This document shows, in pieces, positions 32,548-44,559 of a stretch of 64,000 nucleotides of DNA. The stretch's first letter is position 1. The number at the start of each line of letters is the position of its first letter. The stretch spans positions 1,364,001 to 1,428,000 of the forward strand of contig SKCR01007823.1 in assembly GCA_019454045.1 (NCBI GenBank), read 5' to 3'. Origin of the DNA: Zanthoxylum bungeanum (taxonomy: Eukaryota > Streptophyta > Magnoliopsida > Sapindales > Rutaceae). The notes beneath the pieces were generated by a model. The model was not told the DNA's origin, searched no databases, and saw only the letters and a program-made list of their open reading frames with translations. The position numbers and the translations under genes are program-made.

Positions 32548-35500
32548 ATGGTCTAGGGAGTCAGTGATTGCAGTAGGTATAGTGTTGGGGACTTGTATAC
32601 TTAGTATGTCCAGGATACTAGTATACGGGGCACTACCTCTCCAGTATCTGATCCTCGAGTATGTCCTCAAGATCCTCAGACAGGTTAGTAGTATTTCCAA
32701 GTCTTCTGAATCCTTTTTCCTTACTCTAGATAGGAATCATTCTGTAATCATCCTAGATTACTCCCCGAAGTTCAGTACAAGCTAGGGAACCATATAGTAA
32801 GTTCCAAAGAAAGTTATCCAAGAAAGTAAAAGAGAAAGAGAAAGCTAAGAAGAGAAGTAAGGAAAATGTCATGATGATTAAGTAGTCAGAAGTAAGAAAA
32901 TATAGAGGTACAAGATCAGATTAGAAAGAAAGTATAAGAACCTATAGTTGTCAAGAGAATAGAGAAAACCCCAACAAGTTTTAGAGTTGCCTGGTAAATG
33001 TAAGATCCCTTACTTTTTTAGGAAATATTTTTGGACGGATCAAATAGCCTTCGAGTACCTTGAATAAATAGTGAGTTTCCCGAGTAACGAAGAATATCCA
33101 GATGGGTAATAGAAGTAAGAAACCCAGATTAGTCTTGAGGGCCTCAATGGACCTAGATGCCAAAAAGGATTTAGAGAACTCCAAATATCCAAACCCCGAC
33201 TCAGATCCCCAAGAAAGAAATAGAAACGGTTAGTTACTTTACCCCCAGCAATCTGATAGAGACAAGACCTCAAACTATTTAGTCTTCGAACCCCCCAGTG
33301 GCACCAGATAAGGAAATTGCCCTGATAGAGCCTACCTCATACCTACCTTACATGAGGAATAGACCCTACCAGGACACAGAGCACTAGAATAAGGATACCA
33401 AAGCCCGTCGAGACATAAGATGTTTACCCTAGTCCCTACCAGCATAGGCATAGACAATCATAAGAAATATCACGAGAGTTCACGTAGGATCTCAGAAGAT
33501 TGATCACCCAGAAAGAGATTAAGGAAGTTTCGAGGTTATTATGAAGAGAACCCAGGTAGCCCAGAGGACAAGACAAGTCAGCATAAAGTTTATAGCACTA
33601 GTAAAAGTCCACATGATAGACCAATCTGGTAGAACCTAAGGATCAACCTACTAGCCAGTAGAAAACCATGGAAGTATAAAATAACAAACCCATGAGGATA
33701 TGGATATTTAGAAGTGATGAAGGTACTAGTACAGACTATAGAAAAAAGTGTCGTAGTTGTGATTGGTGGCAAGAGCAAAGAATATAGATTTAGGAAATAG
33801 CCAGAAGAGCAAACCACCACTAGCCTCAGCAGTATGTCGTAGAGCCAATGAATAAGATATGGAGACATCAAGAAGGATACATAAGTGGCAAGAAGATTCA
33901 GTATGTGCAGTGAAATAAGAAAAGAAGTTTAGAGACAGTAAGATAAGTGAAGACCTCGGAGAAATCGATAAAGAGTAATGAATCTTGAGATATGAAGTGG
34001 TTAACCAGGCCCCGCGAAACCAATGATGACCCTCCCTTCCAGAAACCTCAATTCTAGAAAGCGTGCAAACACCTAACCAGAGCGTCACCAAGCTTAAGTG
34101 TAAAGCAGAAGTGTGTATTTGAAGATCCTTATGGAAGGAATATGCTCAACTTAGAATCTAGTAAAGAGAAAGAATAATGAAGAAAGGCAATTGACAGATT
34201 TGGTAGATTGGGAGATAGCAAGACAACCAAATCGATAAGTCCAGTATAATAAAGATAAAAACATAAGATAAAATATTACGATGCCACAGTAGTTGAGTTA
34301 AGTTTGGAAGCCACCGATGAATTAAGGAGCCCTTAAAGAAGTAAGGACTTAGAGGTACGAAAAGATCAGGAAAAAAAATCACTCTTAAGGATATGGTGTA
34401 CAACTTATACAGAGTCCCATGGTAATGAGAATGAGAAATTAGGTAAAGAATAGCACTCGAATCCAAAGTTTAATGAGAAGATGCCTTAAACAATCAAAGA
34501 TGAGGGAGTTTCCAGGGAAATAAAGATATAAGGAATTCAAGGAACTAAGGTGAGAAGGAGAAGACTAGATGAAAAGTAATACATGAACTGAAGATTTAGT
34601 AAAAGATGTCCTAGATATTCGAGGTTGAAAGAGAATTTTCAGGAGGATAGAGATGTAAAAAGCTCAAGGAACTGAGATAAGAAAGAAACTTACGCAGCAG
34701 GGTAAGCTTATTAATGAGGAATAACAAGAGAGTATTGTGGCACCCAGAGAGAGGAAGTAATAATTTTAGAAGGCTAAACAACAAAGATAAGATAGGAAAA
34801 AGTACAGAGATAGTACGAGGAAGTTCTTAGAAATCACGACCTTAGAAGGACTTCGCAGAAGGGCAATGAGTGCAATAATCTAAGGTAATCAGAAGTAAAG
34901 TTGGAAGAGACAACCAGACAGTTTTAATATTCATACCCTAATATGAGGAAAGTTATCAGACTTGTATACACAGAGGTTCCAAACTTATAAATAATTCGTA
35001 TGTGCAACTAGATCACTATAACCAGAAATGCCTCAGAATAAGGTCCCACCCTCCCAACCTTTGTTAGACAACAACAGTAGATGTGGATCCTGATGGTTGC
35101 CTCAAGACAATCCCAGGAATAAGTGAAAGTATAATGGAGGAAAAATGGACTAAAGACATTCAGACATAGTTTAAGAACATAATAAAAGTAAGAGACAGTG
35201 TTGGATCAAAGAGTTAGGAAAGAATTTGATCAGATTGTATGGTACAAGAAGAAAGTAGTAGTCAAGTATTAACTAGGATACAAAGGAACCAGTGTTAGAC
35301 ACAGTAATAGATAGAGAAAGGAAAAGATATCCTTTGGATAAGAAACCAGAGACATAGACCACGAGAGTTCTTAGTATAGCATAAGACAAGCAGAAGGCAA
35401 GAAGAGTGCAAAGGAAAAAGATTAGAAGTAAAGCTGTGGAGGTGTAGTAACGGTAATAAAAGAATACCTAGTAAGTAAAGACAAAGTGTGTAACTACAAG

Positions 35501-36717
35501 GTTTCGTAGAATCGAAATGCAACCAAGATCCCTTACGTGTTATTTCACGTAAAGCACATTAAGTACCCAGCCCCAGACTTAGTTGACCAAACCACTACGG
35601 GTTTGGGATGGCCTAAGCCATGAGTATGGGTGGTTTGGTAGATGTATCAGAATAGTATGGAATTGAGGAGATAAGTTGTTACAGAGATACAACTAGCATA
35701 TGGAGTCAATCCTTAAGGTATGTCATGTGTCCGTATATTTGGGTGATGAGCCTTAGCAGCACTAGACTTTGGAGAACAAGTCAGTGAGGAGCACCGAAAC
35801 CAGACTTATAGTAGCAGTACAAATAAGGGTATGCAGAAAAGAATGGATTATAGTCGGGACTGAAGCACCAACATCTCCGTTTACAGCAAGAGTGCAGTTT
35901 AAGTAAAATGTGCATATAGTTCAGCCCCAACAAAACTACCAGACCCAAATTTCTTAGTACAAACCCATTAAGTGGACAATAATGGAGGATAAAGGTATAT
36001 AATGAGTTAAACCCTGCATTACAAAGTCCTAAGTTATACAGATAAGCAGAGACAAGAAATTGTAGAGAGGAACCGATAATCAGCCTTGTATAGACACATG
36101 TACGTATGTACCTTCCAGGGTCAAATCCATGGTAAAAGAGCCCAGTTACAAGAAAGTGAAAATACCTACATAGATAAAGGATCCGTCAGTAAAGGTAGAA
36201 AAACCTAGCCCAATAGTTATGCGGAATACGTAAAAGAGCATTGAGTTCTTAGTAAGGAGATTCTTAGAATATATCTTTTATATGGGATAAATAGAAGAAT
36301 AAGTCTTGACAGTCAAGAAATAGAAGGAGTGGACATAACCCACAAACCTAGAATCATTCAGAACTGATAACTTATGCGTGTAATGAGCTAGAATAAATAG
36401 AGTATAATGAAAGATTTAGGAATGAGGCTACTGGTGCATCAAGAAGGCTGTAGCATGGCTGTAAGGTTAAGTAACCAGATGAAGTTATGGGAACATGATG
36501 AGGAATCCCCCTCTCGACCGAGAATTTAAGAAGCACAAGGTAAGGGAAAGACTGAAGCGAGCATGAATTAGTTACAGAAAAGTAAGAGTTCTAGCAGGTG
36601 AAACAAGATAGTTTCTAGTATAAAATCAGTTAAGGCTGATGATCTAGAGAGAGTCCGTGAATTCGGTGATCTGTGGTGAGATCCCAAGTTTAAAAGGATT
36701 TGAGGACGAATCCTATT
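32548..36717 (+). mobile_element. J internal region, badly degenerate gypsy gag-pol
   Basis: About 4.2 kb without intact gag, RT or integrase; stop codons are frequent in all frames. Near 35540-35600 a trace resembles the integrase C-terminal FHVS..KKY segment of chromoviruses. The plus strand is strikingly A- and G-rich over 32.8-36.7 kb. Open minus-strand frames (32981-34466, 35295-35522) are shadows of that bias. Confidence 0.7.
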
Positions 36718-36733
36718 TAAGGGGGGGAGAATT
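36718..36733 (+). other. Polypurine tract of J
   Basis: AAGGGGGGGAGAATT directly before the 3' LTR start. Confidence 0.85.
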
Positions 36734-37147
36734 TGTAACGACCGGTAGTTTTTACTACTACATACAGTGGTACTGTTATGTACGAGACGAAGGCATATAA
36801 AATAAATTATATTGAGACTTAAATATACTCATGGAATGACTTTGGGGACAATCGGTAAATTCCTCGAAGTCCCGGGACGAGACTGTACAATGTTCTCCTT
36901 TGGATAGCTCATGGTATTTGGGGTGTAACTTTTTTATACGAACTCTTATTTCTATGAATTTTATATCTTCGGAAAGATGAGATCGAGACCTACAACTTCC
37001 ATGTTTAACATTTTTCCAAAATCGGACCAGAAATAGGTCAAAAAAGTAAGTCAAAATTTCAGATGAATAGTGATTTCGGGGTCAAATGGAAAATTCTCAA
37101 ACTTTCTACACTTTTCTCCATTTTTCAAGATATCAAATAAGCCCAAG

Positions 37148-37156
37148 TATAAAAGG
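37148..37156 (+). promoter_or_regulatory. TATA box of J 3' LTR
   Basis: TATAAAAGG, the best core promoter match in the LTR. The corresponding segment is deleted from the 5' LTR. Confidence 0.65.
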
Positions 37157-38375
37157 GGCTACTATTCACTATTTCCAAATGAAAATGAAAAAAAAAAAAG
37201 ACACCTAGCCGAGAGAAAGAAGAAGAGGGGGAGAAGAAGACTAAGAAGAAAAATAAGAAGAAGAAGAAGAAGAAGAAGGGAAGAAAAAGGAAGAAAAGAG
37301 GAGTAAGCAAAGGAGTTTGCCCATCATGAGAGCTTGAAAAGTGAAGGAAAATCAAGAAGATGAAGGTAAGAAAATTTGACCCAAATTTTAGTTTGTTAAA
37401 TTTTTGAAACTTGAAGATAAATTAGAGACAAAGGCATGTTAGGGGTTGCATATTGATGATTTATAGGTAAAGAAGTGAGTTATGGAGTTAAGTAATTGAA
37501 TTTGAAAAGTTTAAAAGTTTGGTGTAAGAATAATCAATTTGTGATTAAATGAGTGAGTAGTTAATGATGATAACTTGGTAGTTTAGTATGTGTGAAATTG
37601 ATGTGATTTTTTGGATTATGTATTGGAAGTGGTATGGAAGTATTAAGGATGTTTTTGGGTGAAAAACGCATGAGGAAAGGAATGGCAGAAACCTGGAAAT
37701 CCGGTTCGCGTCGCGATGCGTAGAAGGAAAATCAGGGCCGATTCTGGAGTGGTTGCATCGCGACGCACGTAACATCTTGCGTCGCGACGCGACGATGAAA
37801 ATAACACCAAAACAGTTTCTAATCAGTTTAGTTCCACCCCAGCGTATTAGAGGCCGCCCTATAGGTCTCGTATCATTCCGTAATTACATAGTACATCATG
37901 ATATAAGATAATACGCTTTGAAATGATATAAGTATTTGAATGAACGAATTTAGTTTAATGTGGAATATGTTCCCCAGCCCAGTTCTAACCAAGATTGTCA
38001 GTTTTAGATTATCGCGGGAACCAGAATTCCTTCAACGAGCGATTAATACCAGCCAGATTCCAAAACAGTGAGTGGACCTCTTTTCTAAAACTGATTTTAT
38101 TAAGTTTTGAAATTCAGACTTACTTTTTCTTCTTTTAGGGCGTTAGCCATTTTATTATCAGTTATGTTTTATTTAGCATATTTGAGAAATGATTCAGGTT
38201 ACATTTGAGAAAGAAATGTTTTTCAGAACATGTTTTATGTTTTTCGGGGCATGTGGTAAAAACCCACCCCAATATGTAACTTATACAGAGATGGAATTGA
38301 CGGACAGAGAACATGTGCACATGTAGAGGACCAAGGGGACAGTGATACGTAACGCCCTCAAATCCTAGAGTAGGG

Positions 38376-38625
38376 CTAGGGGACGTCGATACGTAACGCC
38401 CCTAGACCCTAGTTTCAGAGCTTGGGTGGTAGCATAGATCTGCACCCCAAGTTCTAGTTTTATGGCTTGGGGGACGACGATACATAATGCCCCAAGAACA
38501 CCAGTTTCAGAGACAGTAGTGGCATGCTTTGGGGGACGGCGATACGTAACGTCCCAAAGTCATGGATTTGCACTGCTAGCTACAGTTGGGCGTATGAGGG
38601 GACTGTGATACATAACGCCCTTATA
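38376..38625 (+). other. Stem-loop array with constant loop, J 3' LTR
   Basis: CTAGGGG (38376-38382) with CCCCTAG (38399-38405); CTTGGG (38421-38426) with CCCAAG (38446-38451), a different loop; CTTGGGG (38466-38472) with CCCCAAG (38490-38496); CTTTGGG (38527-38533) with CCCAAAG (38553-38559); TATGAGGG (38593-38600) with CCCTTATA (38618-38625), one G-T pair. A decayed first unit lies at about 38331-38361. The constant loop core is CGATACGTAACG with a few changes. Confidence 0.85.
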
Positions 38626-39274
38626 TGTCAAGATTTTCAGATACAGAGCATCACATTTCTCAGATTTTCGGACATGCAGTTTTCAGAAACCAGACTTTAG
38701 AAACCGCTTTCAGAAACCAGTGTTTCAAAACCAGTTTTCAGAAAGAAATTTTTTATTAAAGAGATTTCAGATGAAGTTTTCAGAAAAGAGATTTCATATG
38801 AAGTGATTTTCTGAAACTTCAGTTTTAAAACCTAATATTTTGATTTGAGTATTTCAGTTTTCTTGTCCACTCACTTAGATCGACCCTCACTTCCAGTTTT
38901 CTATGGTTGCAGGTTTTCTTGGAGGACGAGCTCGGGAGGACGGATACTGATGCAGTCACTAGGGTTTAGAGTCCACCAGTTCAGAGTCAGAGAGCATAAG
39001 AGTCCAGTCAGAGTCAAAGTAAAGTTCATGCATGCATTAGTGTTGTATAAGTCATTATGAGTGTTCATTAAAGTGTTGTAAAGAGAAAAATATTTGAGTA
39101 CACAGTTATGATTAATAAAAGTATTTTATGTTGTTGTGTTGGGCTATGGTCCCTGTTTATGACTTTGCATTTAGATGGTTTAGTAGTGAAGAATATAGTG
39201 AGGAGATCAGAGGCTTATAGGGTTAGTACTGCTATCCCATGCCGGTGACATCTCCCAGGTTCGAGGATGTTACA

Positions 39275-40486
39275 AAAGAGTTTGTACTCTGCTAAGATCA
39301 CAGTTTAATATACTAGCTTATATAGCCTATTGTAGACTCAGATAAGCTTTCTGAAACTATGTGTTCTTTAATTTTGATACAGTCAGATTGTCTGATTTTA
39401 TCAAAGCATAAAGAATACACATATAATAGTAGGGTCAGTGGGAGTGTACAATTTTCTTTCTAGTGTTATATATCCTAATGAAATTATCATTTTTAATGTA
39501 ATAATGAGATGTTTGTAAGGTAAAAGGTTTATCTAAGTCTTCTTTTCTCTGTGATAGCAGTGTGAGTAGTCTCTGATATATTTGATATAAAGTTTTATAT
39601 ATGATATAAAACTAGAGACTTGTGAGATACTCCCATTAGTCGCGCATTAGATATAATCTAATAATGGACACATTACAACTATCTGTATGACAGTTAGTAT
39701 AACTGTTTGACAGTTAGTATGTCTCTTATATATAGTATTAATCTTTCGTAAATGATGTTCCTTTGTCGAAAGAGAAATTGATTAGAATGTCTAGTCAATC
39801 TGATGCATTATATGATGATAGAATAATGAATACTATATATATGCGATTAAAGATATCAATTTGATCGTAATAGTTACGAGCTATTTTGATACGCTGTAGA
39901 CCATAAGATGGATCTTAAAACATGTTCCTTGTGATCTTTGAGATATTAAGAACGAGTTTCTTATTCATGGAGAAAATTATCCGCAACCATTAGGGTCAGA
40001 TTAGTATTGAGTCTAATTATGACGTTAGATGGTCTACGCCATATTAAGTCAGAAAAGATACAGTGGGAGTGTCACCGTTGATTCTACTGTATTAGTAGAA
40101 TTAGTTGTAACTTATGAAGTATTGACTTATGAAGTTGCATAATGACCTTATAGATTAGAAGTTTTGATATCAGTGTTATGCTTGCGGTTGTCTGCATAGT
40201 ATTTGGATTTGATCCCTAAATACATAGACAACTCAGTACCTATAGCACAATATTGATGTCGAATCTGAGTCATATTGATGTAGAACTTGGGTTCTAAAAA
40301 ATATAAATGATGATGGCTAAGGAAAACAATTGGGTTTTTTGGACAGACTCAATTTATTAAAGCGAGTTTATTTGTTGTTGCCTACCTCTTGAGTGCTAGG
40401 TGAGCTCTTGAGGGCCATGAGTATGTGATACACATTGAGATGTGTATATGATGCCGTGGATTGGCACTAGAGCAAGTGGGAGAAAT
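39275..40486 (+). mobile_element. C1 downstream internal segment, degenerate RT/RNase H region
   Basis: Continues C1 after J to the 3' LTR. Faint RT traces only (around 39440, where GGGAGTGTACAATTTTC... resembles the region before the YVDD block); no frame. Hairpins: 39383-39395 (TCAGA, ttg), 39591-39613 (AGTTTTATAT, atg) inside an outer AGTCTCT/AGAGACT pair (39568-39620), 39646-39662, 39778-39798 (9 bp, atg), 40081-40101 (ATTCTACT, gtatt), 40187-40232 (GTTGTCT outside, GTATTT and GGAT inside, loop ttg), 40282-40295. Confidence 0.6.
40472..40486 (+). other. Polypurine tract of C1
   Basis: GCAAGTGGGAGAAAT directly before the LTR; the D element has the matching CAAGTGAGAGATAT before its LTR. 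Confidence 0.7.
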
Positions 40487-42977
40487 TATTAGGGTTGGTG
40501 CAGAGAGTGCCAATCCGGATCATATTTATGTCCGATTCATAAATACGAACAATGCCTTTTTTTCCATAATGTTACTTATTTAATGGTAGCACCTCTTGTC
40601 TTTTATATACATATTCGATCTAATTGCGATTAGATTGAAACTAAATCTGATTTAGTGATTCATGTATATTAGACAAAGACCCTAGGATTTATAACGTAGT
40701 GCGTAGTTACAACGAAGTTTGTAATTGACATTGGGAAGCGTTGCTATAAGTTGTATATCCTTAAATAAAATTCATGGTCAAGATTTACTAACACGGGTCG
40801 GTTAGTAAAATCCGTTGAGACCAGTACATGTCGTATATCGTGACTTGGTCCGATGGTTTATCCCAATGAACCATGAGACACGAGAGACTCGTATAGACAT
40901 GTAGGTGTTTATTTGATAAATATTGAATGAATCACTGAAGATTTCCTAATAGATGATACACCACGTCAATAGGAATCTTCTCGAGTTGAGCGAGCATAGT
41001 GTTCCTTCGACTTGAGATACCACAGTGGATATATGAGTTATCCTCCACACTTTGATGGTAGTCTCGTCACCGATCTATTTAGATCAGACCTCCGCCTCTT
41101 TGTTGGGTGTGGACTGATGCTCATGATATCTAGTGCGTATCAAGATAGAATCTGTCAGTCTGTGTACATGGCATAGGTATCCTACACGTGTTTACGATCT
41201 TGTAAATCCAGGGCCGTGGTATAACTTTGGAAACAAGTTCCGAGTGTTATTTAGAGATCGTAAATTTGAAAGTCGACTATATTATACCATAAGGATTTGA
41301 CATTCTTATCTATATCCCAGATATAATATGGATAGCCTGTGATGGAGGGATTATACGTATGCAATGACCTCGACTTGCATAGTTTAGCGAGATTATCCGT
41401 GGTCGTCATAATTCATGAGTGGGTGAATTATGGACACGAAATTCGATTTCCTGACGGATAAACCTAAACTTAGAGAGTCCCACAATATGAAGTGTATTCG
41501 TTGAGCACTTGTGCAACGCGTTATGAATAATACAGATTATTCATAATATTTCATCGGATTAAATGAGTTAATTCGAATAGTTTAATCGGTTAAACGAAAA
41601 CACATGCTTTATGAGATTTTGGTCAATTTATAATTAATGTGTATTTGTATTTGATACAAAATTTGATTTGATACATATTAATTATTTGTCAAATGAGACT
41701 TTGACACATGCCATTAATATATGTATTTGTTATTTAATGTAGATAAAAATACATATATAAAATAATTATATTAATTAATTATTTAGATATTTAAATGTTA
41801 AATATTTGAATAATTAAATAATATCCATATTACATAAATGTTATGCAATATGTTTAATTATTATTGATACATGTGACATGTTTTAATTAATCTTAAGTGT
41901 GCAAATTTGATTTGTCAAACTTGAAGCTTATCTTATCTTGTTTTTAATTTAATGAAATTAAAATACAAAAATGACCAAAATAACCCCATCAAAGTCGGCA
42001 AAGTGGATTTAAAAGAGAAAAAAAATTTATTTTTCTTCCAAGCTTTCCATAGCCGAATTTCATGCTCCAAAAAGGGCTCTCAAATATTTCTTGATGATTC
42101 AAGATGGAGAAAGAAAAAAATCAAGAAAAAAGCTAAGAAATTAGAGGATTAAAGGTAATTCTACAAATCCCTAAGCTTAGAAAATATGTTTCTTATTTCT
42201 TGATGATCTAGTGAGATCCTAGGGTTTCTTCTTTTCTATAAAATTGGGGCTTTTGGTGTTGGAAGATGGATTTGGAAGTGCTAAGCATGTGTGAAGTAGA
42301 ATTGGATAATATTATTGTAATATTTATTCAATTTGATTATTTGATGATATGTTGCCATTTTAGAGTGTTATGACCACTCTTGTAATGTCTAGAATTGTTC
42401 TTGGGTGGTTCATTTGTGGTGACTTTGGTTGGTGTTAAGTTTAATTAGATTAATGTTGGAAAATTGGATTTTAAGCATGAAAAATTGATATAGCTTGCTT
42501 CTGGATCAGATCTGAAAATATTAGTATTTGGTGATGAAAAATATGTCATATGAATGTATTAGATGTGTTTGGATGTTGGAACAATTGCCGAAAATTATTA
42601 CGGAGTTGAAATAAGCGAAAACGACGAAAAACGGCGTTACCAGGTGACTTTTGAGCCAATCGGGTGACGGCTGCCCAAACAGTGAATTGATCACTGTTCC
42701 GGCAGCCCATGAACTGCCCTAGTATTATTGGGGTTGACCTGGGCAGTCCCCATGTGTATTGGGTAGTCGGTTCGGTTAAAAACGCGTTCACATGTGTATT
42801 GCGACGTTTCTTAACTATTTATGTCGTTATTTGATATCGAATAAATATGTTTAGGTGAAATATGAATGAATTATTCATATTAGATATTGAATAATTCATT
42901 CGGTAATTTAAAAATTTTAAAATTACGATTTCGCCCGAACAGCGTTTCTGCCGCGCCCTTTTCCCAAAACCCCAACA
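40487..42977 (+). repeat. C1 3' LTR
   Basis: 2491 bp, starting TATTAGGGTTGG (TG changed to TA) and ending CCCCAACA. Aligns with the C2 and D LTRs. The open frames at 41952-42152 and 42546-42791 show no domain. Confidence 0.85.
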
Positions 42978-43960
42978 TAAACATGTCATCGACATACAAA
43001 CATATAATGACACAAGAATTTTTCATATTCTTGATATAAACACACTTATCACAGTCATTGATCTTGAAATCATGTGTAATCATTGTACGATAAAAAATTT
43101 TAAGTCATTGTTTCTAAGCTTGTTTAAGTCTATATAAAGACTTGACAAATTTACAAACTTTATTTTCTTGACCTTAACAAAAAAAAAAAAAAAAACCTTA
43201 TATTTGTTCAATATGTATTTCTTCATCTAATTCTCTATTCAAAAATATCGTTAACATCTATTTGATGCATGTCCATATTATATATACAATGCAACAATGG
43301 AAATTAACATCCTAATATATTTAACATGAAATTTAAAATATGATTTGCAGCCCCATAGATTATATGTGAAAGGCCAAAACTATTTAACATGAAATTTATC
43401 ATATTTTTTTAAGTTATATTTTTTCTTTCTGGCACATCATTTGTTGGGGGGAGGGGGTATATGGTGATGTAGTTTGATGAATAATTCTATGTTCATTATA
43501 AAATACAGCAAAGTCAGTGTACTCATAATATTCTCCACATCTATCCGACCTTATCACTCTAATTTTTCTTCCTAATTGATTTTCAACTTCTAGCTTATAT
43601 GTCTTGAACATTTCCAAGGCTTCATCTTTATTTTTAATAAAATAGACATATCAATATTTACAACAATCATCTATAAAAGTTAATATAATAATTTTTCCCA
43701 CCTCTTGGAAGTGTTGATTTAAAGCAGTAAAGATCACTATGAATTAGACTAAGTAATTTATTTGATCTTTTTTGAACTGATTTGAAACTTTGCCTAGCAA
43801 ATTTAGATTCTATATTTCTTGCGAAGGAGATGACCCGATACTATATTCTTTTTAATTTCAGGAACATACATCACATCTAGTAAAGTTACAATTTTTTAGC
43901 AAGACGTTTACTTTTCCTTTCACACTAAATAAAGAGGAATTTCTTATATAGACTTGAGGT
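42978..43960 (-). pseudogene. pol: Old copia pol relic L, interrupted by C1
   Basis: Minus-strand pieces in pol order. About 43930-43800: end of protease/pre-integrase (VMYVPEIKKNIVSG). 43414-43640: integrase core with RVIRSDRCGEYYEY, the conserved Asp of the DDE triad. 42982-43083: RT with VIICLYVDDM, the catalytic YVDD intact. The C1 LTR begins directly after this motif (YVDDM at 42982-42996, LTR end at 42977). The part between integrase and RT is missing, and a poly-A/T run lies at 43182-43196. Non-functional. Confidence 0.8.
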
Positions 43961-44559
43961 CTTCACTAATATTATGTCGTAGTTATGTAACTTTGATATT
44001 GATATAAGTCATCCTTAGAGGAGTGATTAGGTTACGTAACAAATACATGAAGATTATGGAAGGCATAATAGAAGATCGACAATCTCATAATAAAGAAATA
44101 TTGAGTGAGTTTAGTATTCAATTACGCAATTGACATATATGATTATGCAAATCCTTAATGAAGAAAATTTACATATTCGCACTTCCAAGTATAGGAAAAT
44201 CTACGGTACAGATGATAAAAGGAGACTGATTTTACTATTTGTACATCCAAAATATAATTAACAAAGATGAGATAAATGAGAATAGTTGAAATTTGTATTA
44301 TTTTACGGAAGAGAACATTTTAATTTTAAATTTTAATTTTTTTGACTTAAGGCCATTAATTTAACCGTATGTATATTGTGACTTTCGTCATTTATGTGGC
44401 ATTAAAAACATCACGGGGACCTTACAATAGTTTGGCAAGTTATAGCATTTGGGATACGCAGAGGATGTTTAGGCACCCTACTTCCCTGTATGGATCAAAA
44501 GTAGATGGTGAATTTTGCACAATTAAATACTTTGAGCAGTTAAAATATAGATATTCTCC
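43961..44559. other. No recognisable feature
   Basis: AT-rich sequence, possibly more of relic L. A frame starting at 44369 (88 codons) has no recognisable domain and runs into the M region. Confidence 0.4.

Larger units (their letters stand above)
13036..39274 (+). mobile_element. Element J: Tekay-like gypsy element nested in C1
   Basis: TGTAACGACC...GTTACA LTRs of about 2.5 kb, tRNA-iMet primer site, 4.2-kb degenerate internal region, polypurine tract. The LTR size, primer site and purine-rich tract fit the Tekay/Del chromovirus group. C1 sequence stops at ...ctagaatgg (13035) and resumes at aaagag (39275); no 5-bp duplication is visible. The 5' LTR is interrupted by element G. Confidence 0.85.
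36734..39274 (+). repeat. J 3' LTR
   Basis: 2541 bp, TGTAACGACC to GTTACA, uninterrupted. TATA box at 37148-37156, AAG-rich tract at about 37210-37280 (the source of an Arg/Lys-rich spurious frame at 37070-37306), GCGTCGCGACGC at 37779-37790, stem-loop array at 38376-38625. The stem-loops lie about 1.2 kb downstream of the TATA box, so they should be in the transcribed R-U5 part and thus in the RNA. Confidence 0.95.

Noticed and set aside
37070..37306. Arg/Lys-rich frame of 78 codons
   Set aside because: Produced by an AAG-rich simple-sequence tract in the J LTR; the tract is partly deleted in the other LTR.
38376..38625. Stem-loop series as a CRISPR array or tRNA cluster
   Set aside because: Units vary in spacing, there are no unique spacers of constant length, no tRNA fold, and the setting is a plant LTR.
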